Of a stretch of 64,000 nt of DNA, positions 17,331-28,503 are shown one piece after another (positions within the stretch are counted from its first letter, which is position 1; each line of letters begins with the position of its first letter). The position numbers and the translations under genes were made by a program. The notes beneath the pieces were generated by a model. It was given only the letters and a program-made list of their open reading frames with translations, made no database searches and had not been told where the DNA came from. The DNA is from Pedobacter sp. ISL-64 (GTDB lineage Bacteria > Bacteroidota > Bacteroidia > Sphingobacteriales > Sphingobacteriaceae), in NCBI RefSeq assembly GCF_018613605.1, contig NZ_JAGGPU010000006.1:354411-418410 (forward strand). Reading direction: 5' to 3'.

Positions 17331-18095
17331 CTATACGATAGTAACAGTAACACCTAAACTCTCTAAATGTTTAACAATTTGTTCAGAAATTCCTTTATCG
17401 GTAATAATATGATCAATTTCTTCTAATCCACATATCTTTCCAAAGCCTCTTTTCCCAAATTTAGTAGAATCGGCAAGTACAATCGTTTTTTGTGATGCAC
17501 CAATCATTTTGCGGTTTAAATGTGCTTCCATGGCGTTAGTAGTGGTTATTCCAAAATCAAGATCAATCCCATCAACACCTAGAAATAGTTTATTAAAATA
17601 AAAATCCTGCAAAACCTGTTCTGCATAAGCACCCATTACCGATGAAGAACTTTTCCTAAGCAATCCGCCTAATTGTATCACTTCAATACTAGGTTCGCGC
17701 ATTAATTCGAGCGCTACATTTAATGCAGAAGTTACAACGGTTAAATTTGTTGCTGGCGCAATATTCTTGGCAAAATAAAGCACTGTAGTACCTGATGCAA
17801 TAACGATAGAATCATTGTCATTTAACAATGCAGCAGCGGCAATACCTATTTTGTTCTTTTCTGTAGATTGTATTTTCTCTTTCTCATTAACCGGACGGTC
17901 TACCGTATATGGATTGTTTACAGTAGCCCCACCGTGGGTCCTAAACAATAGGCTCTTATCTTCAAGTAGTTTTAAGTCCTTTCTTATTGTTACAGACGAG
18001 ACTTTCAACTCCTTACATAAATCGACTACATTTATGTATTGATCACGTTGCAGGCGACTTAATATAAACTGGTGCCTCTCAGCCAAATTCATCAT
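17331..18095 (-). CDS. glpR: DeoR-family repressor, probable glycerol regulator GlpR
   Basis: This 254-residue DeoR-family protein has an N-terminal winged helix-turn-helix (AERHQFILSRLQRDQYINVVDLCKEL, with SSVTIRKDLKLLE as recognition helix; about residues 3-55) and a C-terminal sugar-phosphate sensing domain (NDNDSIVIASGTTV, then LGVDGID, then VLADSTKFGKRGF). The ATG at 18095 is preferred because it leads directly into the HTH; the frame reaches an ATG at 18137, adding a hydrophobic 14-residue leader. It is divergent from glpD across 158 bases, the usual layout of an autoregulated repressor. By position it should repress glpDKF and be released by glycerol-3-phosphate. DeoR proteins vary in ligand, so the GlpR name rests on context. 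Confidence 0.85.
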   Translation of the reverse strand: MMNLAERHQFILSRLQRDQYINVVDLCKELKVSSVTIRKDLKLLEDKSLLFRTHGGATVNNPYTVDRPVNEKEKIQSTEKNKIGIAAAALLNDNDSIVIASGTTVLYFAKNIAPATNLTVVTSALNVALELMREPSIEVIQLGGLLRKSSSSVMGAYAEQVLQDFYFNKLFLGVDGIDLDFGITTTNAMEAHLNRKMIGASQKTIVLADSTKFGKRGFGKICGLEEIDHIITDKGISEQIVKHLESLGVTVTIV

Positions 18096-18253
18096 AGTAT
18101 ATTTAATTAGCGTGCTGCAAATTAGCAATAAAAACATTCTTTAAAATATTTTGCACAAATATTTAATAAATTTTTAACACACATATTATATTATTTCGAT
18201 TATGATTTCTTATAATTGCGTATTGTTTCGTTTTATTATTTTTATAAATCTAA

Positions 18254-21351
<3,098 letters not shown>

Positions 21352-21385
21352 TTGAACAATTTTAATTGGATAAGAATTTAATTAT

Positions 21386-22123
21386 ATGAATGTATATCTC
21401 GCAGAATTTATTGGTACTGCACTAATGATTCTTTTAGGAAATGGTGTAGTGGCTAACGTAGTACTTAAAGGTACTAAAGGCAACGATAGTGGTTGGATTG
21501 TAATTACAACTGCCTGGGCACTTGCCGTATTTGTAGGGGTTGTTGTTGCCGGCCCGTACAGTGGGGCGCACTTAAATCCAATTGTAACCCTCGGACTTGC
21601 AATCGGAAAGGGATTCAGCTGGGCATTGGTGCCATTTTATATTCTTGCACAACTGGCTGGTGCCATGACAGGATCTTTCCTAGTTTGGCTTATTTACAAA
21701 GATCATTTCGATGCTACAGATGACCAAGGTTTAAAGGCTGCTCCTTTTGCAACCGCTCCAGCCATCAGAAATATGTCGTCAAATTTGGTGTCAGAAATTA
21801 TAGGCACTTTCGTTTTAATATTTGTGATCTTTTATTTTACTGATGCGAGTATGGGCACTAAAGAAACGGTTACCCCTATTGGATTAGGCTCAATGGGTGC
21901 AATCCCGGTAGCGTTTTTGGTGTGGGTAATTGGTTTGGCTTTAGGTGGAACAACCGGATATGCTATTAATCCGGCAAGAGATTTGGGCCCCCGGATTATT
22001 CACTTTTTAATCCCAATGAAAGGAAAGGGAAGTAGCGACTGGAGTTATGCCTGGGTACCTATTGTTGGACCGATAATCGGCGCTGTATTAGCTGCTGTGG
22101 CCTTTTTGTTGATTAGTAAATAG
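21386..22123 (+). CDS. glpF: glycerol facilitator (aquaglyceroporin, MIP family)
   Basis: This 245-residue inner-membrane channel has six transmembrane helices and two half-helices. The second pore motif, GYAINPARDLGPR, is canonical, and the Asp after NPAR marks glycerol-conducting members. The first pore motif is unusual: SGAHLNPIVT, with Ile66 in place of the conserved alanine of NPA. The DNA (CCA ATT GTA at 21578-21586) shows this is not a reading error of the frame. It closes the glp operon and is followed by a palindrome at 22140-22165 that could end transcription. Glycerol uptake is the clear role given its partners. Confidence 0.95.
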   Translation: MNVYLAEFIGTALMILLGNGVVANVVLKGTKGNDSGWIVITTAWALAVFVGVVVAGPYSGAHLNPIVTLGLAIGKGFSWALVPFYILAQLAGAMTGSFLVWLIYKDHFDATDDQGLKAAPFATAPAIRNMSSNLVSEIIGTFVLIFVIFYFTDASMGTKETVTPIGLGSMGAIPVAFLVWVIGLALGGTTGYAINPARDLGPRIIHFLIPMKGKGSSDWSYAWVPIVGPIIGAVLAAVAFLLISK

Positions 22124-22139
22124 AATAACATTTAGTTGT

Positions 22140-22238
22140 GTAGTCAGATGTTACCATCTGACTACAAGTAAATTTAAATTCATTGAGCAAAACAAGAATT
22201 GAAGGACCTTATTTAGTGTCAGATGGTAACATCTGACA
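22140..22238. repeat. pair of related palindromes (TCAGATG family)
   Basis: Two hairpins lie 77 bases apart. At 22140-22165, 11-base arms GTAGTCAGATG/CATCTGACTAC close a TTAC loop. At 22217-22238, 9-base arms TGTCAGATG/CATCTGACA close a GTAA loop, the complement of the first. A third, decayed copy is seen at 28287-28304. The first follows glpF closely and may serve as its terminator. The repetition elsewhere argues for a dispersed palindromic repeat. Confidence 0.75.
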
Positions 22239-22264
22239 TCACGAACACAATAAAAATAGAAAAA

Positions 22265-22352
22265 GTCGTCATCTCGACTGAAGCGTAGCGAAATGAAGAG
22301 ATCTATTTATACAGATTTCTCGACTCCGTTACACTCCGCTCGAAATGACGAC
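22265..22352. repeat. dispersed inverted-repeat element, copy 1
   Basis: The element is bounded by GTCGTCAT and ATGACGAC in inverted orientation and contains CTCGAC, GAAGCGTAGCG, GAGATCTAT and a CTCGAAATGACG end. Related copies are at 27782-27896, 44620-44749 and 54875-54969, with degenerate forms at 28160-28208, 48102-48172 and 58574-58650. It folds into one long imperfect hairpin. It ends 8 bases from the stop of the leftward M16 gene, so it may also act as a terminator. Confidence 0.85.
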
Positions 22353-22360
22353 TCAAAGAA

Positions 22361-23644
22361 TTACTGAAAAGCTGCTCTGCCTACCTGTTCATCACCTAGG
22401 TATATCCAAATGGCACCTTTTAAATATTTGCCGAAAGAATCTTTCATGTCCTGCAGGCTTACCTTGTTAAAATTGGCTACCATATTCTCGGTAATACTAT
22501 AATCGCCAAGTACTTCAGCTTCACCCAAATCTTTCACAATCGAACTTGCGCTTTCCTGGTGCCTGTAGTATCTATCCCGATGTTCTTTTTTTAATGCCTC
22601 AAGATAACGTTCACCATACTTTCCTTCTTTAATATTGTTGTATACCGTAATCATTGCTTTAAAAGCTTTTTTGGGTTGAGTGGTACTTACAAACATAGAG
22701 GTATACGGAATCTGTTGTAACTTAACGGTTGCTCCTGGTGCATATGATAAACCAAGTTTAGTTCTCAGTTCATAATTCATGGTACCACTTAATGCATTAA
22801 TGGTTAGTATAAAAGCATAATAATCGGCATTCGTCATGGTTGGAGCATTCATAATACAACTCATGTAATTCGTGGCAATATCTCTTTGTTCGATTACCAG
22901 ATGCTCCCCTGTTAAAGTTTTACGATCGTAAACTGGTGGAGTGTAAGCTTTTCCTTTAAGCGCACTGAAAGAAGCTTGAATTTTCTTTTCAAGTTCTTCT
23001 TTTGTGATGTTCCCAGCTACGACCAAAAACATTTTATTCTTATTCAACAATTCGTTATGGTAATAATTACTAACCACTTCGGCAGTAAAACCTCCAACAG
23101 TTTTGCTTGTGCCCAAAGGATTAGTGCTATAAGGCGAATCTTTAAACATACTTTCCATGCTCAATTGCTCAATCCTTGTTTCAGGATCAGATTGACTATG
23201 ATAAATACCCGTAATCATACGTTCTTTAGTTGTTTGAAACTCTGTTTTATCAAAAGCTGGATTAATTACAGCATCCGAAAAAAGCCTCCAGCCTTGGTCA
23301 AGATACTTAGAGATGCAATCCATGTTAATGGTACCATAATCAGTTGTAGATGAACCAGAAATATCAATACCATATTCATCAGCCAACTCCTGATAATCGA
23401 CAACGCTATAATTTTTAGTACCACAGGTAGCGGCAGACGCTAAAGCCAGATTTTCAATTCCTGCCCTTTCCGCATTATAATTCATTACGCCACCTTTAAA
23501 AAACATGCTCATACTAACTGTTTCCTTCTGGGTAGGTTTTAAAATCACCTTTAAACCGTTTACATCAAATGAAATGGCTTTGGTTTGCGCGTTGGCAATA
23601 TGAAAAACTAAGATAAAGTTTATAAAAAATATGAATCTTTTCAT
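22361..23644 (-). CDS. M16 (pitrilysin-type) peptidase subunit lacking the zinc motif, R/Y-bearing partner
   Basis: This 427-residue M16 family protein has a signal peptide (cleavage after about residue 19, FHIANAQ), so it is periplasmic or outer-membrane associated. The expected zinc motif HxxEH is absent: the aligned segment reads AGIENLALAS. It does carry the second-half substrate-binding pair Arg294-x6-Tyr301 (LRTKLGLSY), which in two-chain M16B enzymes is supplied by the non-catalytic subunit. The upstream gene, 11 bases away, has HxxEH but no R/Y pair. The two products should form a heterodimer with one shared active site. Substrate is unknown; secreted peptide or protein fragments are likely. 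Confidence 0.9.
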   Translation of the reverse strand: MKRFIFFINFILVFHIANAQTKAISFDVNGLKVILKPTQKETVSMSMFFKGGVMNYNAERAGIENLALASAATCGTKNYSVVDYQELADEYGIDISGSSTTDYGTINMDCISKYLDQGWRLFSDAVINPAFDKTEFQTTKERMITGIYHSQSDPETRIEQLSMESMFKDSPYSTNPLGTSKTVGGFTAEVVSNYYHNELLNKNKMFLVVAGNITKEELEKKIQASFSALKGKAYTPPVYDRKTLTGEHLVIEQRDIATNYMSCIMNAPTMTNADYYAFILTINALSGTMNYELRTKLGLSYAPGATVKLQQIPYTSMFVSTTQPKKAFKAMITVYNNIKEGKYGERYLEALKKEHRDRYYRHQESASSIVKDLGEAEVLGDYSITENMVANFNKVSLQDMKDSFGKYLKGAIWIYLGDEQVGRAAFQ

Positions 23645-23655
23645 CGAGCGTTAGG

Positions 23656-25026
23656 TTATTTGGGTGATTTAAAAAATGTTTCTGGCTTCACTTCATTCAT
23701 ACCTGCTTTACCCATCATCAGGCCAGCGCAATAAGGTTTATCTTTAATATACTTGCGTACATAATCAAGTAAATCTTTTCTTGTTACTTTATTTACATTT
23801 TCTTCATAATGGGTATAATAATCAATCGATGCCGAAGCCCACCAGAAGGAAAGTAAATGTGCATAATCAGAAGTAACCTCTCTCCTTTCTACCTGTTCTA
23901 TAGATAATAGTCTTTTGGCTCTTTCAATCTGCAGATCAGATAAATAATCTTCATTGGCCCAAAGCGAAATTTGCTTCAGCACCTCCTGGTAACATTCATT
24001 TATTTTTGCCGGATTAGGACTCACCATTAAACTAATAGGGCCTGTATATTTTTGCGTATAATAATTCACATCAGCCTGTTGGGCTAATCCTGAATTAATA
24101 AGTGCCTGTTTCATTTTAGAACCGTTTTGATTCACAATAAAAGAAAAAACATCAGCAGCATAAGTGGCCGGAATATCGTTTCTAGTATCTGGGCCATGCC
24201 AGCTAAAAAGCATAAACGGCACGGGGCTTTTATTCGATTCTACAAAATAATAATCGTTTTTTTGAAGCGGTTTAAACTCAGGGATTGGCCATTTCACAAA
24301 AGGATCAACCGGCGATCGTTTCCAGCTTCCAAAAACAGAATTTACATAACTAAAAGCTTCATCAACTTTAACATCGCCAGCAATTACCAGAACTGAATTA
24401 TTTGGCCAATAATATTTATTTTTAATGGAATCCATTTTTGATGGAGTAGCCGATAAAATCACCTCGTGGCTACCAATTACATTTTTACGGGAATAATTTA
24501 CACCCCACATATGTCGCGAATTGGCCTCTATCAAAGCAAATACCGGACTCGATTCGTGTCTTGTAAATTCGGCATTTACCACTTCATTTTCCAAAGCCAT
24601 ATCTTCTTTTATGAATTTTGGATAACGGATTGAGGAATTCATTAAGCTTAATCCGGGTTTTAAATTCGCTGCAGGAAGCGTAAAAAAATAATTTACCACT
24701 TCTTCTCGCGTAGTGGCATTAGAATTGATATCCAGATCGTTCATTCTCGAATTTAAGCGTTCGAAATCGGGATAATCTTTGTTAGCCTTAAAGAATAAAT
24801 GCTCGTAAAGATGACTTAAGCCGTTAAATTCGTCGGTTTCAGTAAAAGAACCATTTCTGCAGGCCATTTCGATGGTAACCAGTGGCACGGTCCGGTCTAC
24901 AACAACCAGCACTTCTAAACCGTTATCAAGTTTTTTGAAATGCATGTTTTCTCCGAGCTTTTCCTGGGCAAAAGCAGAACTAAAGCACAATAAACAGGCT
25001 AAGGAGCTAAATAATAGAGAGCGCAT
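23656..25026 (-). CDS. M16 (pitrilysin-type) zinc peptidase, catalytic subunit
   Basis: This 456-residue protein has a signal peptide (residues 1-20, ending AFAQ) and the inverted zinc motif HLYEH (His72, Glu75, His76). A third ligand is visible at Glu153 in NEVVNAEF, giving HxxEH-x76-E, the standard M16 spacing. The C-terminal half has no R/Y substrate-binding pair at the equivalent place (it reads KQALINSGLAQQ), which the downstream partner at 22361-23644 supplies. It starts at the ATG at 25026 and leads a two-gene operon. It should be periplasmic and active only with its partner. Family certainty is high; the native substrate is not known. Confidence 0.93.
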   Translation of the reverse strand: MRSLLFSSLACLLCFSSAFAQEKLGENMHFKKLDNGLEVLVVVDRTVPLVTIEMACRNGSFTETDEFNGLSHLYEHLFFKANKDYPDFERLNSRMNDLDINSNATTREEVVNYFFTLPAANLKPGLSLMNSSIRYPKFIKEDMALENEVVNAEFTRHESSPVFALIEANSRHMWGVNYSRKNVIGSHEVILSATPSKMDSIKNKYYWPNNSVLVIAGDVKVDEAFSYVNSVFGSWKRSPVDPFVKWPIPEFKPLQKNDYYFVESNKSPVPFMLFSWHGPDTRNDIPATYAADVFSFIVNQNGSKMKQALINSGLAQQADVNYYTQKYTGPISLMVSPNPAKINECYQEVLKQISLWANEDYLSDLQIERAKRLLSIEQVERREVTSDYAHLLSFWWASASIDYYTHYEENVNKVTRKDLLDYVRKYIKDKPYCAGLMMGKAGMNEVKPETFFKSPK

Positions 25027-25152
25027 ATTTTAATTGAATTTTAACACCAAATAAGTGTTAATCTTTCACTTTAACAAATAAAAAACACTTTATTTAACAA
25101 TCCCTCTTATTAAAGGATATATGAATAATTACAGTTTATATTGTTAAATAAT

Positions 25153-25160
25153 TACCTTTG
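25153..25160 (+). promoter_or_regulatory. -7 promoter box for the exonuclease-CBS/DUF294 pair
   Basis: TACCTTTG matches the Bacteroidota -7 consensus TAnnTTTG exactly. It ends 26 bases before the TTG start at 25187, and no other start is possible upstream in that frame, where a stop occurs at 25145-25147. I saw no clear -33 element. Confidence 0.6.
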
Positions 25161-25186
25161 AAATAGTTCATCTAACCACTTTAAAA

Positions 25187-25864
25187 TTGCAAGAATACTT
25201 CCTCGTTGTTGATACCGAAACTTCAGGTCTGCCTAAAAATTGGACGGCGCCTTATTCTAAAGAAAAGAACTGGCCTCATATTGTCCAAATTGCCTGGATT
25301 ATTTATGATCAATCCTATCAGGAAATTAAGCGGGAGAATCACTACATAAAAAATATAGATTTCACTATTGATAAGGCTGCATTAAAAATCCACAAAATTA
25401 CCCCTGAATATCTGCATACACATGGCGAAAACAAAGAAAAAGTGATGTTGCAGTTTTCTGAAGATATAGAAAAATACCAGCCTTTAGTGATCGGACATTT
25501 TATTGAGCTCGATTATCATATGGTGAATGTTGAATTATACCGCATCGGAAAGGAAAATATATTTAAAAACCTGGCTTTTTTCTGTACGATGAAGGCAAGC
25601 GCACCATACATCACCAATACAGTAATCAGTCATTTAAAGCTGGATAAATTTTATACCATTTTATTTAATGAAGCACCCGAAAATACGCACAATGCTTTAT
25701 CAGATACACTAAACACCGCAAAGATTTTCTTTCATCTTTTAAAAACAGGCAAAATTAGCTTAACTTCAGCCTATCATCAGGAGCATACTTTTAACCTGGA
25801 GAAGAAAAAGACAAAAGATTTTTCGTTTAAGAGAATTTTACAGGGATTTTTTAATGGAAGATAA
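25187..25864 (+). CDS. DEDDh 3'-5' exonuclease (DnaQ-like)
   Basis: This 225-residue exonuclease has ExoI in VVDTETSGLP (acidic pair Asp and Glu), ExoII around IGHFIELDYHMV, and ExoIII in HNALSDTLNT with the His and Asp of the DEDDh type. It removes nucleotides from 3' ends using two metal ions. The start is a TTG: no ATG, GTG or TTG lies upstream in frame before a stop, and a good -7 box lies 26 bases upstream. Its last 11 bases overlap the start of the CBS/DUF294 gene, so the two are translated together. DnaQ-like exonucleases are often found beside DUF294 nucleotidyltransferase proteins, which suggests a shared, still unclear role in nucleotide or stress metabolism. Confidence 0.88.
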   Translation: MQEYFLVVDTETSGLPKNWTAPYSKEKNWPHIVQIAWIIYDQSYQEIKRENHYIKNIDFTIDKAALKIHKITPEYLHTHGENKEKVMLQFSEDIEKYQPLVIGHFIELDYHMVNVELYRIGKENIFKNLAFFCTMKASAPYITNTVISHLKLDKFYTILFNEAPENTHNALSDTLNTAKIFFHLLKTGKISLTSAYHQEHTFNLEKKKTKDFSFKRILQGFFNGR

Positions 25865-27305
25865 ACTAGCCGATCAAATTTATACCGCTCGTATCGGAGA
25901 CATTACTTTTAAAAAGATAGTAAGTTGCAGCCCAGGCACACCTATTTTTGAAGCTGCAATTAAAATGTCAGAACAGAAAACCAGTTGCCTCTTTATTAAA
26001 AATGATCAGGATGTTTATCTGGGCTTCGTAACCGATATTACTTTAAGGGATAATGTAATTGCCAAACAACTGAATTCAAATTTGCCTATTGACGAAGTTA
26101 TGGATACCAATATTGTTACCATAACTCCGGATGCTTATGTTTATGAGGCGATATTGATGATGTTCAGTAAGAAGTCGCGCTATTTATTGGTAAACGACAA
26201 TGGTAATTATGTTGGCTTTTTAAGCAGGAACCGCCTTTTAAGCGAGCAGGCAGAATCTCCATTAGTTTTTATCCAATCAGTAAAATCTGCTGTAAATACC
26301 AGCGATCTAAAATTAAAATGGCAAAAAGTACCAGGCATTGTGTCGCAATTATTGGCTAGAGGTGTACATTCGAAAATTGTAAATGAGGTGGTAACTACTA
26401 TTGCCGATACCATTTCCTTTAAAATTATTGAAGAGGTAATTGCTAAACTTGGTCCGCCACCTGCAAAATTTGTATTTATGGTTTTGGGTAGCGAAGGCAG
26501 AAAAGAGCTTAGCTTAAAAACCGATCAGGACAATGCCATTATTTACGAAGATACCGGAGAAGATAAAAGAGCGGCTGTACGTTCTTATTTTCTAGATATG
26601 GCTACCCAGGTTTCGGATAAATTAAATTTTGTTGGTTTTGTATACTGCGATGGCGATTATATGGCCACTAACCCAAACTGGACACATTCACTATCGCACT
26701 GGAAATACAATTATAAAAACTGGATAGAAGAAGCTTTACCAGAAGCTGCCGTAAAATTTGCTGCATTTTTTGATTGCAGGGCCATCTATGGCGATTTAAC
26801 CATTATGGAAAGCTTACGTGCTTTTGTTGATGAAGAACTGCAGAAACCCATCGAAAAATTCTACGTATATCTGGCCAAAAATGCCTTACTCTATGAGCCA
26901 CCGCTCACCTATTTTAGAAATATAAGAACACAAAAAATCCATAAAAAAGAGGTATTCGATATTAAAACAGCCATGACCCCTATTGTAGATCTGGCAAGGG
27001 TTTATGCTTTACAGAACAGGATTTTCCAAAAAGAGAATACAGGCGAACGTTTAAAGGCCTTAAGAGAACTTGGTGTTTTTAGCGAAGAGCAGTTTAACGA
27101 ACTTTCGCAGTCTTATTATTATTTAATGGGCTTAAGATTGAAACATCAGGCTAATCTGATTATCAATGATCAGGCGGCACCCAATAACTTTATCGAAATT
27201 GATAGTTTAACCAAAATTGAGAAAGTAACCTTAATCGAAATTTTTAAAATTATCCAGAACTTTCAAAGCGGCATCCGCATGAAGTTTACCAATAGCCTGG
27301 GTTAA
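25854..27305 (+). CDS. CBS-domain/DUF294 nucleotidyltransferase-like protein
   Basis: This 483-residue protein has a CBS pair at about residues 15-130 (IFEAAIKMSEQKTSCLFI and IVTITPDAYVYEAILMMF), which probably senses an adenine nucleotide. A DUF294 nucleotidyltransferase-like domain follows: LGSEGRKELSLKTDQDNAII near residue 212 carries the GS and DxD-type acidic residues of the polymerase-beta fold. The C-terminal DUF294_C domain fills the rest. It resembles the GlnD-like half of a uridylyltransferase but no PII target gene is adjacent. It overlaps the exonuclease gene by 11 bases. Function is not settled for this family; adenylyl or uridylyl transfer controlled by cell energy is a reasonable guess. 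Confidence 0.87.
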   Translation: MEDKLADQIYTARIGDITFKKIVSCSPGTPIFEAAIKMSEQKTSCLFIKNDQDVYLGFVTDITLRDNVIAKQLNSNLPIDEVMDTNIVTITPDAYVYEAILMMFSKKSRYLLVNDNGNYVGFLSRNRLLSEQAESPLVFIQSVKSAVNTSDLKLKWQKVPGIVSQLLARGVHSKIVNEVVTTIADTISFKIIEEVIAKLGPPPAKFVFMVLGSEGRKELSLKTDQDNAIIYEDTGEDKRAAVRSYFLDMATQVSDKLNFVGFVYCDGDYMATNPNWTHSLSHWKYNYKNWIEEALPEAAVKFAAFFDCRAIYGDLTIMESLRAFVDEELQKPIEKFYVYLAKNALLYEPPLTYFRNIRTQKIHKKEVFDIKTAMTPIVDLARVYALQNRIFQKENTGERLKALRELGVFSEEQFNELSQSYYYLMGLRLKHQANLIINDQAAPNNFIEIDSLTKIEKVTLIEIFKIIQNFQSGIRMKFTNSLG

Positions 27306-27429
27306 ATTATCATTAATTCTCTTGTCTGCTTATTGTAATTGGTTACAAACTTTAATAACTTTAGGGATAATACCTGCTTATTATAAGATTAAAATACTAA
27401 CCAAGTACTTAATTTAAAAAATCAGACTT

Positions 27430-27759
27430 ATGGGAAAATTTGTAATTACCAAAAGATCAAACGGAGAATTCCAGTTTAATCTTAAAGCCAGCAATGGCCA
27501 GACCATTTTAACCAGCGAAGGCTATTCAGCCAAATCAAGCTGCGAAAATGGAATCGAATCTGTCAAAAAAAATGTGCAGGATGATTCCAAATTTGAGAAA
27601 AAGACTTCGTCTAATGGCAAGCACTATTTCAGTTTAAAGGCTACAAATGGCCAGATTATTGGCTCCAGCGAAATGTACGAAAGTACTACAGCCAGAGATA
27701 ATGGCATCGAATCGGTTCAAAAGAATGCGCCTGATGCCGATACTGACGATCAGAGTTAA
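27430..27759 (+). CDS. YegP-like DUF1508 protein with two tandem repeats
   Basis: This 109-residue protein is made of two DUF1508 repeats, about residues 1-50 (GKFVITKRSNGEFQFNLKAS, ending NGIESVKKN) and 53-103 (FEKKTSSNGKHYFSLKATN, ending NGIESVQKN). Each repeat forms a small beta-rich unit; the two are near copies, as in E. coli YegP. The tail is acidic. It starts at the ATG at 27430 after a 124-base gap and stands alone. No catalytic residues are evident and the role of the family is unknown. The length is exactly that of the usual two-repeat form. Confidence 0.85.
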   Translation: MGKFVITKRSNGEFQFNLKASNGQTILTSEGYSAKSSCENGIESVKKNVQDDSKFEKKTSSNGKHYFSLKATNGQIIGSSEMYESTTARDNGIESVQKNAPDADTDDQS

Positions 27760-27781
27760 TCATCATAATTACAATAGAAAA

Positions 27782-27896
27782 GTCGTCATCTCGACTGTAG
27801 CGCAGTCCGATTTTCGGGAGAGAGATCTATTTTTTTAGATTTAGCTTCACTGAGCCTTCGGGTTCTTGGCCATGTTGCACTCCGCTACCATTGACG
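27782..27896. repeat. dispersed inverted-repeat element, copy 2
   Basis: It starts GTCGTCATCTCGACTG, has GTAGCGCAGTCC, GGGAGAGAGATCTAT and TTAGCTTCACTGAGCCTTCGG, and ends in a decayed ATTGACG where other copies have AATGACG. It shares the GAGCCTTCGGGTTCT stretch with copy 3 at 44620-44749, so copies 2 and 3 form a longer subtype than copies 1 and 4. Confidence 0.8.
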
Positions 27897-27899
27897 TTA

Positions 27900-28140
27900 T
27901 TTTGCAATTATTTATTAATGAGCGACTTGCGACATCTATGTATTTCCGCATAGCTAGGCCGTAGCACCCTATCCCCGTTCTACTTAAATCCGGCCTAACA
28001 AATTTTTCGGGCTCCACTGACAGAGCCATCCCACTGGCTTCGAAAGAAAAATTTTCAGCCGGTGTTTTTTGTTTCTTTTTGACATCAAAAAGAAAGAGCC
28101 CTTCGGCGGCGGCGAGCCGAGGCAAAGCTTTGCCCTGGGG
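27900..28140. repeat. GC-richer palindromic block, probable dispersed element
   Basis: Base composition here is clearly less AT-rich than its surroundings. It contains an 11-base-arm palindrome, TTTCTTTTTGA/TCAAAAAGAAA (28072-28082 and 28085-28095), and a perfect 14-base palindrome GGCAAAGCTTTGCC at 28121-28134, with GGCGGCGGCGAGCC between them. It is flanked by copies of the TCGTCAT/ATGACGA repeat. I see no transposase and no convincing gene. That it is a repeated element is inferred from composition, palindromes and flanks. Confidence 0.55.
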
Positions 28141-28341
28141 CAAAAAAATTAAATGTATACGTCATTCATATTGATTTTTATACAATAAATTAACCCTCGA
28201 AATGACGACACTTAATGACATTGCCCTCCCTCTCTTTAAGGCTACCCTGTGGACGCAAAGATTTAATCCTCTCTTTTAGAACACTACAGTCAGATGTAAA
28301 CATCCATTTACTAGCAAATCAAACTGCTAATACAGGCCTAT

Positions 28342-28474
28342 CAAACGTTTGCGCGTCATAAATTTTAAAGTTATTTTAAATAACTAATCAAATAGCCGTA
28401 AAATCTGGCCAAACGGCACTTCTTTTTACACCATTCAGGCTTATTATATTTCATCCCACACAAACGTTTGCGCG
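28342..28474. promoter_or_regulatory. two identical LacI/PurR-type operator-like sites
   Basis: The 14-mer CAAACGTTTGCGCG occurs at 28342-28355 and again, unchanged, at 28461-28474. Its core CAAACGTTTG is a perfect palindrome resembling the centre of LacI-family operators such as the PurR box. The copies are 119 bases apart, about eleven helical turns, and the second lies 21 bases before a -7 box. A looping repressor acting on the metallopeptidase gene is a fair guess; no LacI-family gene is in the window. Confidence 0.5.
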
Positions 28475-28495
28475 GTTTTAATTCAATCTACTGTA

Positions 28496-28503
28496 TAAGT
28501 TTG
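28496..28503 (+). promoter_or_regulatory. candidate -7 promoter box for the metallopeptidase gene
   Basis: TAAGTTTG fits TAnnTTTG. It lies just after the second operator-like site and would give a leader of about 200 bases before the ATG at 28710. Confidence 0.4.

Noticed and set aside
27847..28143. 98-codon open frame on the minus strand
   Set aside because: It lies wholly in repeat DNA with palindromes and a decayed repeat; amino-acid composition and position give no sign of a gene.
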